Shown here piece by piece: positions 8,655 to 15,368 of a stretch of 64,000 nt of DNA (position 1 is its first letter; each line of letters begins with the position of its first letter). The position numbers and the translations under genes were made by a program. Below the pieces are notes generated by a model. That model was not told the origin of the DNA, made no database searches, and was given only the letters and a program-made list of their open reading frames with translations. The DNA lies in assembly GCA_900109895.1 (NCBI GenBank), contig FOBR01000004.1, positions 1 to 64,000 on the forward strand. Direction: 5' to 3'. The stretch comes from a bacterium A37T11. Lineage in GTDB: Bacteria; Bacteroidota; Bacteroidia; Sphingobacteriales; Sphingobacteriaceae.

Positions 8655-9244
8655 AAACAAATTTCTGCTTTAGCGATTGTGATGATACGATCAAGGGCTA
8701 TTTCCAGGTATTTCTTTTGCTCAGTGACCTGTGCCAACATAATGCCCCCTTCTAATAAAGCCACAAATGTATAAGCAAGCTCCTGCAAAGGCAAGCCTGG
8801 GTTAAATTCACCGCTATCCTGTCCCTCCACTAAAATGTCATGGAACCGGGCCACCATTCGCTTCAAACTTTTCTGGACGGCTGGCTTTAGAAAAGGTACA
8901 TTGTCATCTGCTTCCACCGCCGCATTTAAGATAGGGCAACCCCCGTTGCGGGAAATACTTACATAATTATGCCGATAAAAATCGGTAACTGCAACTAGTT
9001 TTCCCCAAGCTGTCTTTTTGGTACTTACGGCGATTTCAATTCGCATGGAGAGGCTTATCGCGTTGTATTGAAATGCCGCCATCGCCAGGTCATCCTTATT
9101 TTCAAAGTTCCCATAGATGCTCCCTTTTGTCAAGCCAGTTGCCTCTGTAATATTGGCAATAGAGGTACCTGCCACACCTTTTGTGTTAAATAGGGGTGCG
9201 GTTTTTTCAATGATGTATTGTTTTGTTTTTTCAGCCTTGTTCAT
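8651..9244 (-). CDS. TetR/AcrR-family transcriptional repressor
   Basis: 197 residues. The N-terminal TetR helix-turn-helix is clear: LFNTKGVAGTSIANITEATG then LTKGSIYGNFENKDDL. The C-terminal ligand domain (about 80-190) resembles the TetR_C group seen with drug exporters. It lies 46 bp after the DHA2 exporter gene and overlaps the ketoacyl synthase gene by 4 bp, forming an exporter-tetR-fabF operon. A perfect inverted repeat over the operon promoter (10959-10980) is its likely operator, giving autoregulation relieved by an inducing compound. Confidence 0.88.
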   Translation of the reverse strand: MNKAEKTKQYIIEKTAPLFNTKGVAGTSIANITEATGLTKGSIYGNFENKDDLAMAAFQYNAISLSMRIEIAVSTKKTAWGKLVAVTDFYRHNYVSISRNGGCPILNAAVEADDNVPFLKPAVQKSLKRMVARFHDILVEGQDSGEFNPGLPLQELAYTFVALLEGGIMLAQVTEQKKYLEIALDRIITIAKAEICL

Positions 9245-9290
9245 TATACATTGTCATTAAATAACAGTTGGTATAAAGATAACAAAAAAT

Positions 9291-10832
9291 TTAATGATCT
9301 AAAATGACCTCAGGCGGGCGTTTGTTTTTCATTGATCCAATCACCAATAATAGCAGTGGCAAAGCTGCTGCAAAAAGAAGACCGATCAGTATAAAAGAAT
9401 CCAGGTATGCCATCAGGGTAGCTTGCTTGGTAATGCGCAGATCTATCGATTTTAAAGCCATATTATGAGCGTGCATCCAGCTGTATCCCTTTTGCTGAAA
9501 ATAATGCATGTTTTTGTTTAACTGTGCAGAAAATACCTGATTGGTTGAAGTAACATTTCCAATAAGATCGTTTCGGTGTGCTGCCGTATGCCTGAAAGCA
9601 TAGGTATTTATTATGGATATGCCAAATGAGCCCCCCAGCTGCCGCATCATGTTATTGAGCGCACTTCCCTGCGGTATGTCTGCAGGAGACAGGGATGATA
9701 CCGCCAGTATGGTTAGTGGCACCGTCAACAAGGCCATTCCAAGACCACGGAATATCAGGGACACGCTGATATACCCGGCCGATACCTCAAAATTCATCTG
9801 TGACATTCGCCAATTGAAATAAATGAAGCACAGAAAGCCGATCACAATGATCAAAATAGGTGAAGTCCCTTTCTGCAAAGCAGTTCCCGATATGACCAGA
9901 GCAATCACCGCCAATATGGCCCCTGGCAACAGCAACAAGCCCGATTGTGTGGGACTAAAACCCAATAAGCGCTGCGCAATAACCGGTGTCAAAAAGATGG
10001 AGGTAAACATACCGACACCCGTAATAAATGTTAGGATAGCCGCAATACTCAGCGTTTTACTTTTAAGCACGCGTAGATTGACCACGGGATAGTCAATGGT
10101 TAGTTCCCAAAACACAAAAAGGGTGAGCCCTACCACGGAAATCACGCTAAACCAAACTATGTAAGGGGTGTCAAACCAATCTTCGGTTTCACCTCTTTCC
10201 AACACTGTCTGCAGTGTACTAATACCTACGGCCAGCAAGACAATGCCCGTCCAGTCTACTTTACGGACTAATGATTTTATGGAAGATTCGGTAAGCAGTA
10301 TAAAACAGGAAATAGCGACCAATATTCCAATAGGCACATTGATGTAAAAGATCCATGGCCAGGAGTAATTTTCGGTAATATACCCCCCCAGTGTGGGGCC
10401 GATTGTGGGACCAATGAATACCCCTATACCAAATAAAGCACTGGCAATACCCTGTTTCTCCTTAGGAAAAACCTCAAATACTACCGCCTGCGATACAGAA
10501 AGCAAGGCCCCGCCACCAATGCCCTGAAAAAACCGGAACGCTACCAACATCCAGATGCTATTGGCCTGACCACACATAAGGGAGCAAAAAGTAAATAACA
10601 AAATAGAGCCAATATAGTAGTTCCTCCGGCCCAGTTTAGCTGTCAGGAAACTCGTCATGGGTATAATAATGACATTTGCAATGGCATAGGAAGTCACTAC
10701 CCAGGACGTATCTTCCAAGGTCGACCCGAGATTTCCACTCATATAGGATAAGGCTACATTGACAATTGAGGTATCAATCAGCTCCATAATGGCCGCCAGG
10801 ATCACAGTAACGATGAGTAATTTTTTTTGCAT
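9291..10832 (-). CDS. DHA2-family MFS multidrug exporter (EmrB/QacA type)
   Basis: 513 residues with about 14 hydrophobic segments. The N-terminus is characteristic of the DHA2 (14-TM) drug:H+ antiporters: IMELIDTSIVNVAL with the membrane-embedded Asp, then GRRNYYIGS (motif A region) and GIGVFIGPTIGPTLGG (motif C, antiporter). The usual partner membrane-fusion protein (EmrA) and TolC are absent nearby. First gene of the exporter-tetR-ketoacyl synthase operon. It probably removes a toxic amphiphilic compound from the cytoplasm; the substrate is unknown. Confidence 0.9.
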   Translation of the reverse strand: MQKKLLIVTVILAAIMELIDTSIVNVALSYMSGNLGSTLEDTSWVVTSYAIANVIIIPMTSFLTAKLGRRNYYIGSILLFTFCSLMCGQANSIWMLVAFRFFQGIGGGALLSVSQAVVFEVFPKEKQGIASALFGIGVFIGPTIGPTLGGYITENYSWPWIFYINVPIGILVAISCFILLTESSIKSLVRKVDWTGIVLLAVGISTLQTVLERGETEDWFDTPYIVWFSVISVVGLTLFVFWELTIDYPVVNLRVLKSKTLSIAAILTFITGVGMFTSIFLTPVIAQRLLGFSPTQSGLLLLPGAILAVIALVISGTALQKGTSPILIIVIGFLCFIYFNWRMSQMNFEVSAGYISVSLIFRGLGMALLTVPLTILAVSSLSPADIPQGSALNNMMRQLGGSFGISIINTYAFRHTAAHRNDLIGNVTSTNQVFSAQLNKNMHYFQQKGYSWMHAHNMALKSIDLRITKQATLMAYLDSFILIGLLFAAALPLLLLVIGSMKNKRPPEVILDH

Positions 10833-10957
10833 TTTAATATATATAATTACAAATGGTATTTAAATTAAAATGAATTTTATCTCATTAAAACACCTATTTT
10901 GACAATACAAGTGAACAAACTTTATTTATATAAATGAAAGTTTAAAATAATAATTTA

Positions 10958-10980
10958 CAAATATACCATTTGGTATATTT
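10958..10980 (-). promoter_or_regulatory. Probable TetR operator overlapping a -7 box
   Basis: A perfect inverted repeat with 10-bp arms around a 2-bp centre (AATATACCA-TT-TGGTATATT core, 10960-10979). On the minus strand the sequence TATATTTG (10965-10958), an exact match to the Bacteroidota -7 consensus TAnnTTTG, lies in one arm. A repressor here would block transcription of the exporter operon starting about 120 bp downstream. The rest of 10833-11112 is AT-rich with no gene seen. Confidence 0.6.
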
Positions 10981-11112
10981 TATAGGGGAATAAATATTCT
11001 TTTTTTACACTAATTAGATCAAGAAGCAATCAGCCATTACGTAAATTACGTTGCAGGATTACACGCCACTCCATTGAATAACGTAAGTAATTGGTTATAG
11101 ACGGGGTAGATC

Positions 11113-12003
11113 TTAGTTAAGAAACTGTTTTTTGAATGTATTTGGACTGACGCCCACTTCTTTTTTAAAGAGCCGGGAAAAGTAGGATAGGTTCTCAAAG
11201 CCTAATGCATATGCAATTTCGGAAACGGTCTTATCTTCACCCAAAAGGCGGTTTTTGGCTTCTGATATTAAATAGATATGGATATGCTCTATGGCGGTCT
11301 TCCCACTTTCCTGTTTTAAGACATCTGATAAATATCCGGCCGAGATATTCAGGCGTCCTGCCAAATAATGGACCGATGGCAGACCCTTCATGGCCAGCAT
11401 TCCGCTGGCTATATACTGATTTATCTCATCATTAAACTTGGTGACTGTTTTACTGGAGAGCTCCGTACGATTTAGGAATTGTCTTTTATAAAACCGCTGG
11501 CTGTATTTAAGCATCGTATCCATATTAGCCAGAATTAATTCACGGCTGTATTCGTCTGGATTATTATGGTATTCGGTTTTAATTTTATGGCACAAGTACC
11601 AAATAGTCTTTTCTTCGCTGGGTGAAAGGTGCAGGGCTTCGTTGGTTTCGTAGTCGAAATATCGATATTTTTGAATGCCGCTATGCAGGGGATGTCCATG
11701 TAAATAATCTTCATGGATAAAGATGAGAAATCCATCCTCATCCAGTTCAAGGCTTTTCATTTCAATCACCTGTCGTGGCTTAAAGAACATCAGGGAACCA
11801 CACTCGTGATCGTATTTGGTGCGACCGTACAAAATGTGCCCGGAAACAATCCTTTTAAGGCCAATCATGTAAAAATCGCTGGTGAATGCCCGATTGCCAA
11901 TAGTACAGATCTTATTGCACTGGTAAACGCTGAATAACGGATGCTCTGGCGGCGGAAAGCCGTTGGCCTGGTGCAATTCAATTAAATTTTTATAATGTTT
12001 CAT
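11113..12003 (-). CDS. AraC-family transcriptional regulator
   Basis: 296 residues from the ATG at 12003 (an upstream TTG is less likely). The N-terminal half is a cupin-like sensing region with no recognised ligand. The C-terminal AraC DNA-binding domain has both helix-turn-helix motifs: SVHYLAGRLNISAGYLSDVL and KTVSEIAYALGFENLSYFSR, ending in FKKEVGVSPNTFKKQF. It lies 75 bp after an SDR gene in the same direction; AraC-SDR pairs of this type are frequent in Bacteroidota and the regulator probably controls the SDR. Confidence 0.9.
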   Translation of the reverse strand: MKHYKNLIELHQANGFPPPEHPLFSVYQCNKICTIGNRAFTSDFYMIGLKRIVSGHILYGRTKYDHECGSLMFFKPRQVIEMKSLELDEDGFLIFIHEDYLHGHPLHSGIQKYRYFDYETNEALHLSPSEEKTIWYLCHKIKTEYHNNPDEYSRELILANMDTMLKYSQRFYKRQFLNRTELSSKTVTKFNDEINQYIASGMLAMKGLPSVHYLAGRLNISAGYLSDVLKQESGKTAIEHIHIYLISEAKNRLLGEDKTVSEIAYALGFENLSYFSRLFKKEVGVSPNTFKKQFLN

Positions 12004-12078
12004 GTTCCGGTATGCCCACAAACCACAAGCTTCACAATTATCGTGCGCGGCTTGTGGTATCGGATGTTAAATGATCTG

Positions 12079-12897
12079 TCAATGACCTTGAGCTTCGGCC
12101 GAAACTGTTGACCAGGCATCAAATTCGGCCAGGCGTTTTGCGTAGACTTGCTTAACAGCGGGATAGGCCAATTTGCCCAATAGAAAATGTAGCGGCGGAT
12201 TTGGGCTGTCAATCAGCAATAATACGGCTTTGGCTGTGGCTTCTGGTGTGCCCCAGCTATCTGGTGTGGCGGCTTCAAAAAATGCTTTCTTTACGGGTGA
12301 ATAGGCCTCGATCGGTTCTGTCTGCAAGGCGGAAGCGCCAGCCCAGTCGGTAGAGAAGCCGTTGGGTTCAATTAGGCTCACGTGGATGCCAAAACTTTTA
12401 ACCTCAGTGGCAAGTGTTTCGCTCAGGCCGTTCACGGCATATTTTGAAGCGTTATAAAGTCCCAGCACTGGCATGGTTATGAGGCCAAGAAAACTCGATA
12501 CCTGGATGATGTGCCCGGATCTTTGTGCCCTCATGATGGGGACAACTGCCTGGGTGACCCAAAGTACCCCAAAGAAGTTGGTCTCCATTTGGGCACGGGC
12601 TTGCTGTTCGGTGGTTTCTTCAACAGCGCCAAATAAGCCGAACCCGGCATTGTTAATTAGGGTATCAATACGGCCAAAATGTTGATTTACGGCATTAACG
12701 ACAGCAAAGCTGGCATCCCGGTCGGTTACATCCAGCTGGATGGGAAACACGGAATCGCCATACGATTGCACCAGATCATCTAAATCGGCCAGGTTCCTGG
12801 CGGTAGTAGCCACTTTATCGCCACGTTCTAGCAGGGCCTTTGCCCAAATCTTTCCGAAGCCCCGTGAGGCTCCAGTTATTAAAATGATTTTTGACAT
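12079..12897 (-). CDS. SDR-family oxidoreductase
   Basis: Short-chain dehydrogenase/reductase, 272 residues, cytoplasmic. It has the nucleotide-binding glycine motif TGASRGFG (about 7-14), the NNAG motif (LINNAGFG), the catalytic Ser in VSSFLG and the YNASK active-site Tyr-Lys. The C-terminal region resembles the group of broad SDRs annotated as oxidoreductases of unknown substrate. First gene after the 31-bp repeat and probably transcribed with the AraC gene. Confidence 0.88.
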   Translation of the reverse strand: MSKIILITGASRGFGKIWAKALLERGDKVATTARNLADLDDLVQSYGDSVFPIQLDVTDRDASFAVVNAVNQHFGRIDTLINNAGFGLFGAVEETTEQQARAQMETNFFGVLWVTQAVVPIMRAQRSGHIIQVSSFLGLITMPVLGLYNASKYAVNGLSETLATEVKSFGIHVSLIEPNGFSTDWAGASALQTEPIEAYSPVKKAFFEAATPDSWGTPEATAKAVLLLIDSPNPPLHFLLGKLAYPAVKQVYAKRLAEFDAWSTVSAEAQGH

Positions 12898-12991
12898 CTT
12901 TTTTTGTTATTTGTTGATAACAAAGGTACCGGCTCTTATCGAGGCACATTTATACAAAACACGGTAGGATTAGTACATTTTTGGGTTCGAA

Positions 12992-13022
12992 TGATGCAAA
13001 TTTTAGGAATTTATTTTCAAGT
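12992..13022. repeat. 31-bp direct repeat, copy 2 (at 3' end of the HTH gene)
   Basis: Identical to 7357-7387. On the minus strand it covers the last six codons and the stop of the HTH antitoxin-like gene plus 11 bp beyond. Confidence 0.8.
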
Positions 13023-13314
13023 CCACATTGAAATTCACTTTGGCGCCAAGTGCATCAAATACTTTAAGTATGGTTTCAAAGCGAGCATTGGTTACACTAT
13101 TCTCCAGTTTTGATATCTGGGCCTTCTGTACTCCTACTAATTCACCAAGCTGTTCCTGGGTTAAATGACGAGCTACCCTGGCTTCTTTTATAGCCTGCCC
13201 TAACAGTTCAATTTTCAACTCATTTTCAAAAGCATCTCGCCTGGCTGTCCCAACCTTACCGATATGTTTGTCGATCATAGTGTCCAATGATACTGTTTTT
13301 AATGACTTTTTCAT
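13003..13314 (-). CDS. HigA-like antitoxin / XRE-family HTH protein
   Basis: 103 residues with a central XRE helix-turn-helix: IKEARVARHLTQEQLGELVG then VQKAQISKLENSVTNARFET. The arrangement (about 45 N-terminal residues before the HTH, C-terminal ILKVFDALGAKVNFNV) is that of antitoxins paired with HigB/RelE toxins in Bacteroidota. The toxin gene that should precede it is reduced to a stump (13256-13405), so this is an orphan antitoxin. Its final codons and stop lie inside the 31-bp repeat. Confidence 0.85.
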   Translation of the reverse strand: MKKSLKTVSLDTMIDKHIGKVGTARRDAFENELKIELLGQAIKEARVARHLTQEQLGELVGVQKAQISKLENSVTNARFETILKVFDALGAKVNFNVDLKINS

Positions 13315-13405
13315 ATGTGTTATTTTTTTTCCTTATTTTATCATCAAGGGTTTCTAAAAATTCAACAGCTTCTGGTAGCAACTCAATGGTAAACTTTTCT
13401 TCCAT
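13256..13405 (-). pseudogene. N-terminal remnant of a RelE/HigB-type toxin
   Basis: A 49-codon frame whose first 26 residues (MEEKFTIELLPEAVEFLETL, DDKIRKK) look like the start of Bacteroidota RelE/HigB toxins, which normally run about 110 residues and end just before the antitoxin. After IRKK the similarity stops and the frame runs out of phase into the antitoxin start. A deletion of roughly 80 codons that ended at the antitoxin's leader would explain this. Confidence 0.55.
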
Positions 13406-13725
13406 CCATTTTTCTTTTTACAAAGATAAAAGTTTCCTTATTAAGAAACAAATAAAAATTTATTCTTTCTTAGTAATGATCCATCCCATGTTACGCTAGC
13501 CGGAATTATTATGCTTCAAAGCAAATGTATATATTTGGTGTATTCTTATCCCGGTAGTTTACAAATTTTTCAGGCTAATTCATGCCCAATTCCCCTTAAA
13601 TACAAATTTTTCAGATTAGCCGTATTATATATTAACAATACTAATTTAGCTAAGAAAATAATTTTGTTTCAAAAATAAACAACTATACCCCAAGCATTGT
13701 TAACAAATGGAATAAAACACAAACA
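13406..13725. other. Intergenic, AT-rich, no gene seen
   Basis: Holds a 14-bp direct repeat TACAAATTTTTCAG at 13560-13573 and 13601-13614, and a TAnnTTTG match (13659-13666) about 60 bp before the STAS-like gene that could be its -7 box. No coding sequence recognised. Confidence 0.5.
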
Positions 13726-14196
13726 ATGATCGAAATAATCAAAAAATTGCCGGACCATGTATTCGGTGTGAAAGTTAAAGGCGAAGTAACGGAAGTTGAC
13801 TTGAAAGAAGTATTACTGCCCGGCCTGCAGGAATTGGCTGACACTTATGGAGAAATTTACTACCTGTTGGTACTTGAAACCGATGTCAAAAACTTCACTG
13901 CCGGTGCTTGGGTGCAAGATATGCTTGCTGGAATCAAGCATTTTTCCAAATGGAAAAAAATGGCCGTTGTGAGTAATCAGCGGGGCGTACGAAACTTTAC
14001 CGACATTGTCAGTGCCGTAGTTCCTGGGCAGGCTAAAGGCTTTAGTTCCGATCAACTGGAAGAAGCCAAGTATTGGGTTTCAGATGACCGGGAGGAAGAA
14101 ACAGGAACGCCTACCAGCAAACTAACTGTCAAAAACGTGGCCATTGCCCTGCTTGGCTTATATGTAGTAAGGCGTGTGCTGAAAAAAATATTTTAA
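13726..14196 (+). CDS. STAS/SEC14-like (SpoIIAA-like) protein
   Basis: 156 residues. Residues 1-115 match the SpoIIAA-like fold often annotated as STAS/SEC14 domain protein: MIEIIKKLPDHVFGVKVKGE, a helix with ELADTYGEIYYLLV, KWKKMAVVSN and a region ending in KYWVSDD. A C-terminal hydrophobic segment (about 135-150, NVAIALLGLYVVRRVL) may tether it to the membrane. Function is not established for the family; a role in stress or lipid-associated processes has been suggested. It stands alone, followed by a long tandem repeat. Confidence 0.75.
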   Translation: MIEIIKKLPDHVFGVKVKGEVTEVDLKEVLLPGLQELADTYGEIYYLLVLETDVKNFTAGAWVQDMLAGIKHFSKWKKMAVVSNQRGVRNFTDIVSAVVPGQAKGFSSDQLEEAKYWVSDDREEETGTPTSKLTVKNVAIALLGLYVVRRVLKKIF

Positions 14197-14225
14197 CGAT
14201 CATATAATTATTTTCTTTTGCCAAC

Positions 14226-14706
14226 ACAGTATTGTTACCAGTGGGGACAATACCGTTTCCAGCCAACACAGTATCGTGTGGCGTAGAGACGATACTGTTA
14301 TGACATATCACGGTATCGTCCTCACTGAAGACAATACTGTGGCCACTAGCCACGGTATTGTTTCTAATGGCCACAGTATCGTGGCCAGTTAACACAAAGT
14401 TGTTATGAATAGACACAAGAATGTGTTTAGTCAACACAATATCGTTGTTAGGCATCACGATATTGGGACGTATGGCCACGATATTGTGGCTTGTCAACAT
14501 AGTACTGTGTTTAGTAAGGACAATATCGTGCCAAGTAAAGACAATACTGTGGCAAGTAAAGACAATGCTGTGGCCAGTGCACACAACTTCGTGGCCACTG
14601 GTCATAATTATGTGGCCAGCCGGCACAATATAGTGGCTAGTCATCACAGCTTTGTGCTCAATGGACAGGATACTGTCTTCAATGGACACAGTGTTGTGAT
14701 GGTATA
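14226..14706. repeat. Array of 23 degenerate 21-bp units
   Basis: A core of form ACRRTAYYGT recurs every 21 bp from 14226 to 14688 with no insertion or deletion (22 intervals of exactly 21 bp), separated by 11-bp spacers that often contain GGCCAGT. The units differ by many substitutions, so the array is old or under constraint. Both strands read as heptapeptide repeats: the minus strand stays open throughout (xGHDIVxT-like), the plus strand has a single stop near 14390. No credible start codon or ribosome site precedes either frame. Confidence 0.85.
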
Positions 14707-14749
14707 GAACAATAATGTTATTTTACGCATTCATAAATGTATTTTTATT

Positions 14750-14789
14750 TACTCAATGTATTGAGTGATTTTACTCAGTATATTGAGTA
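14750..14789. promoter_or_regulatory. Two near-identical 18-bp palindromes
   Basis: TACTCAATGTATTGAGTG (14750-14767) and TACTCAGTATATTGAGTA (14772-14789), centres 22 bp apart, just before the ATPase pseudogene start. The spacing of two helical turns suggests paired dimer binding sites, perhaps an operator of the ATPase gene. Confidence 0.5.
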
Positions 14790-14800
14790 AATTTATAATC

Positions 14801-15284
14801 ATGTTTGAAAGACCTTACTTACAGAATATTATAAATCGGATAAAAGAACCCAGAAACTTCATTCAGGTGATAATGGGCCCCCGGCAAGTGGGAAAATCGA
14901 CGTTAATTACCCAGCTGACAGAAAAATTGTACATACCTTTTCAGTTTATCTGGTTAAGCCAACCATGGGATACTGCACGTCTCCTGATGCAACAACAGGG
15001 AGCATCGGAATACCTCCTGGTGATAGATGAAATTCAAAAAATAAGCAACTGGAGCGAGACGGTTAAACTACTTTGGGAAAAGGTCATCAAGCCCCAAATT
15101 CGACTTTGTACTGGAAAGGCGCGGGAATGTTCTGGGCCTTGAGGTAAAGAGCGGCAGCAGCCAACAGGCCAGTGGAATAGCCGCTTTCCAAAAGCAAATA
15201 CAGCCTGACCGGCTGTTGCTGATTGGCAACAGCGGCATTCCCTGGGAAGAATTTTTAAAAATAAACCCGGTGGAGTTGTTTTAA
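14801..15284 (+). pseudogene. AAA/DUF4143-type ATPase with large internal deletion
   Basis: The N-terminal part (MFERPYLQNIINRIKEPRNF) has Walker A GPRQVGKST and Walker B LLVIDEIQKI of the P-loop ATPases with a C-terminal DUF4143 domain, normally near 380-400 residues. At about 15095 the frame jumps: the +1 frame resumes with FDFVLERRGNVLGLEVKSGS, the family's C-terminal nuclease-like motif, and ends PVELF-stop. About 200 central codons are missing. The gene is therefore broken; the family's role is unknown, some members are thought to be toxin-antitoxin-like or defence-related. Confidence 0.8.
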
Positions 15285-15311
15285 TGGAGGGCTAAATAGT
15301 AAAATTTATTT

Positions 15312-15342
15312 TTTGTCAACATGGATTTATGTCGTATACTTG
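15312..15342 (+). promoter_or_regulatory. Promoter of the siderophore receptor operon
   Basis: TTTG at 15312-15315, a 19-bp spacer, then TATACTTG at 15335-15342, close to the Bacteroidota consensus TTTG / 19 / TAnnTTTG. Transcription would start near 15349, about 20 bp before the receptor ATG. Confidence 0.6.
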
Positions 15343-15368
15343 CGCATTATTTAAATTAAATCCAAATA

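Larger units (their letters stand above)
7357..13022. mobile_element. Putative 5.6-kb inserted or excisable segment
   Basis: Bounded by perfect 31-bp direct repeats, one of which is the 3' end of a complete HTH gene. That is the geometry left by site-specific integration at a gene end or by recombination between short repeats. The five enclosed genes (SDR, AraC, DHA2 exporter, TetR, FabF-like) all point the same way and have the character of accessory resistance genes. No integrase or transposase lies inside, so it would be non-autonomous or a remnant. The mobile nature is inferred. Confidence 0.45.

Noticed and set aside
9291-10832. EmrAB-TolC type tripartite pump
   Set aside because: Only the EmrB-like exporter is present; no membrane-fusion or outer-membrane partner lies within the segment.
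13003-13405. Complete toxin-antitoxin system
   Set aside because: The toxin frame diverges after about 26 residues and stops within the antitoxin gene; only a remnant is left.
14129-14689. Minus-strand 186-codon frame across the 21-bp array
   Set aside because: It begins with GTG inside the repeat, has no ribosome site, and its 3' end runs over the STAS-like gene. The open frame follows from the 21-bp period. Kept as a possibility under the array finding, not called a gene.
14226-14706. CRISPR array
   Set aside because: Units are contiguous and degenerate, with 10-bp cores and 11-bp spacers that are themselves related; no identical repeats, no cas genes.
14405-14707. Plus-strand 100-codon frame in the same array
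   Set aside because: It covers only half of the array, starts at a chance ATG after an in-frame stop within the repeats and has no promoter or ribosome site.
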